Shown: positions 63,534-64,000 of the stretch, piece after piece
How positions within the stretch are numbered: the stretch's first letter is position 1
How the letters are laid out: each line of letters starts with the position of its first letter
NCBI RefSeq assembly: GCF_014857905.1
Contig: NZ_JACYXE010000003.1
Span: 287,909-351,908, forward strand
Length of the DNA stretch: 64,000 nucleotides
Direction of reading: 5' to 3'
DNA from: Agilicoccus flavus
GTDB lineage: Bacteria > Actinomycetota > Actinomycetes > Actinomycetales > Dermatophilaceae
Made by a program: the position numbers and the translations under genes
Notes under the pieces: generated by a model
What the model saw: the letters and a program-made list of their open reading frames with translations, nothing else
Databases searched by the model: none
What the model was told of the DNA's origin: nothing

Positions 63534-64000
63534 TCACAGTGACAGGCGCATGACGATTCGGGGTCCGAAGTCATCGAGGCCGAGTTCGTGTTCGACGAAA
63601 CGCCGACGGACCATCGCTGGGTGAGGTGTCGGGTCCTCGCAGGCATTGAGGCGCGTGTAGAAGGGGGCATTGAACGGGACGTCCTTGAAGGTCGTCCCCG
63701 TGATCGAGTTGTAGCCAAGTGAACGTGCGTGAGCAGCGGTCGCTTCCAGCAGCCGACGGCCGACCCCGCTGCCCGCGTGATCCGGGTGCACCGACACTTG
63801 GTCCAAAGCCAGGACGCCGTTCCCAAGGTCGCTTGACCGCGCCATGCCGACGACGGTCCCGTCGGCCTCGGCCACTAAGCCCTGATCCACCGGCTGCGGT
63901 GGGGTCTGTGAGCGTGGCGTAGAACGAGGTGCCCTCCTGAGCAGGGAAGATGTCGATTGCGACGTCGTCACCCAACCGCTCACGAGAGGCACCTCGTAAG
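63534..64000 (-). pseudogene. GNAT family acetyltransferase, frameshifted and cut by the window edge
   Basis: The main frame gives QPVDQGLVAEADGTVVGMARSSDLGNG, LDQVSVHPDHAGSGVGRRLLEATAAHARSLG (acetyl-CoA binding) to the stop near 63534. The upstream part (RERLGDDVAIDIFPAQEGTSFYATLTDP) lies in another frame that runs to the window edge. A C4 run at 63901-63904 (minus strand) that would need five Cs explains the shift. Either a pseudogene or a sequencing error. Convergent with the recombinase trio and only nine bases away. Confidence 0.7.

Noticed and set aside
63525..64000. Second dif-like site or direct repeat marking the right end of the trio element
   Set aside because: No AT-rich 11-6-11 motif and no copy of the left-side dyads is seen; only a short stop-region dyad (63521-63537) is present.

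Overview
The window is very GC-rich (mostly GTG/ATG starts, many 4-bp stop/start overlaps) and is chromosomal DNA of an actinobacterium. Gene order matches three conserved actinobacterial blocks known from Mycobacterium and relatives: pdxS-pdxT-yebC-ruvCAB-secDF-apt-rsh (1-11.3 kb), MBL-hisS (25.1-27.1 kb) and xerD-parA-scpAB-rluB-tyrA-cmk/der followed by DUF881-sbp-DUF881-gcvH-garA-merR-DUF151-merR-gcvP (28-45.2 kb). The lineage looks more like a Micrococcales-type actinobacterium than a mycobacterium, but that is inference without a database search.

Layout. 1-11.3 kb: vitamin B6 synthesis, Holliday-junction processing with two candidate LexA boxes, the SecDF translocation motor (no yajC beside it), purine salvage and the stringent-response enzyme. 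11.4-22.9 kb: a transport and sugar block inserted between rsh and the DUF349/MBL/hisS genes: an AGCS symporter, a LacI regulator, a GH36 alpha-galactosidase with a LacI-type operator on its promoter, a three-gene sugar ABC transporter without ATPase, a GntP permease and an amino-acid permease. 23-36.3 kb: DUF349 protein, hydrolase, hisS, XerD, and a tightly overlapping operon parA-scpA-scpB-rluB-tyrA-cmk/der linking chromosome organisation, rRNA modification and nucleotide metabolism. 36.4-45.2 kb: tRNA-Pro(GGG) and the DUF881/Sbp/gcvH/garA/MerR block, ending with gcvP under a glycine riboswitch. 45.3-53 kb: glutamate-cysteine ligase family protein, PPi-type phosphofructokinase, a secreted amidase with FG-GAP repeats, small enzymes and a fused AccD-AccA carboxyltransferase.

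53-64 kb is an accessory region with mixed strands: VKOR, a VapBC toxin-antitoxin pair, a TetR/epimerase divergon, a NYN-LOTUS protein, a saccharopine-dehydrogenase-like reductase, a MazF-type toxin-antitoxin pair, and then a dif-like XerCD site (60385-60412) directly followed by a three-gene recombinase module: an intact tyrosine recombinase, a Cro/CI-type helix-turn-helix protein, and a second recombinase-fold protein that has lost catalytic residues and carries three N-terminal zinc ribbons. Two genes here carry frameshifts, and a third has a conflicting start. The dif-linked recombinase trio is the most interesting feature of the window.

Across the window at least ten genes show a -10-like hexamer (xAxxxT, often TAGGST) exactly 6-7 nt before the start codon and no ribosome binding site, the arrangement expected of leaderless mRNAs.
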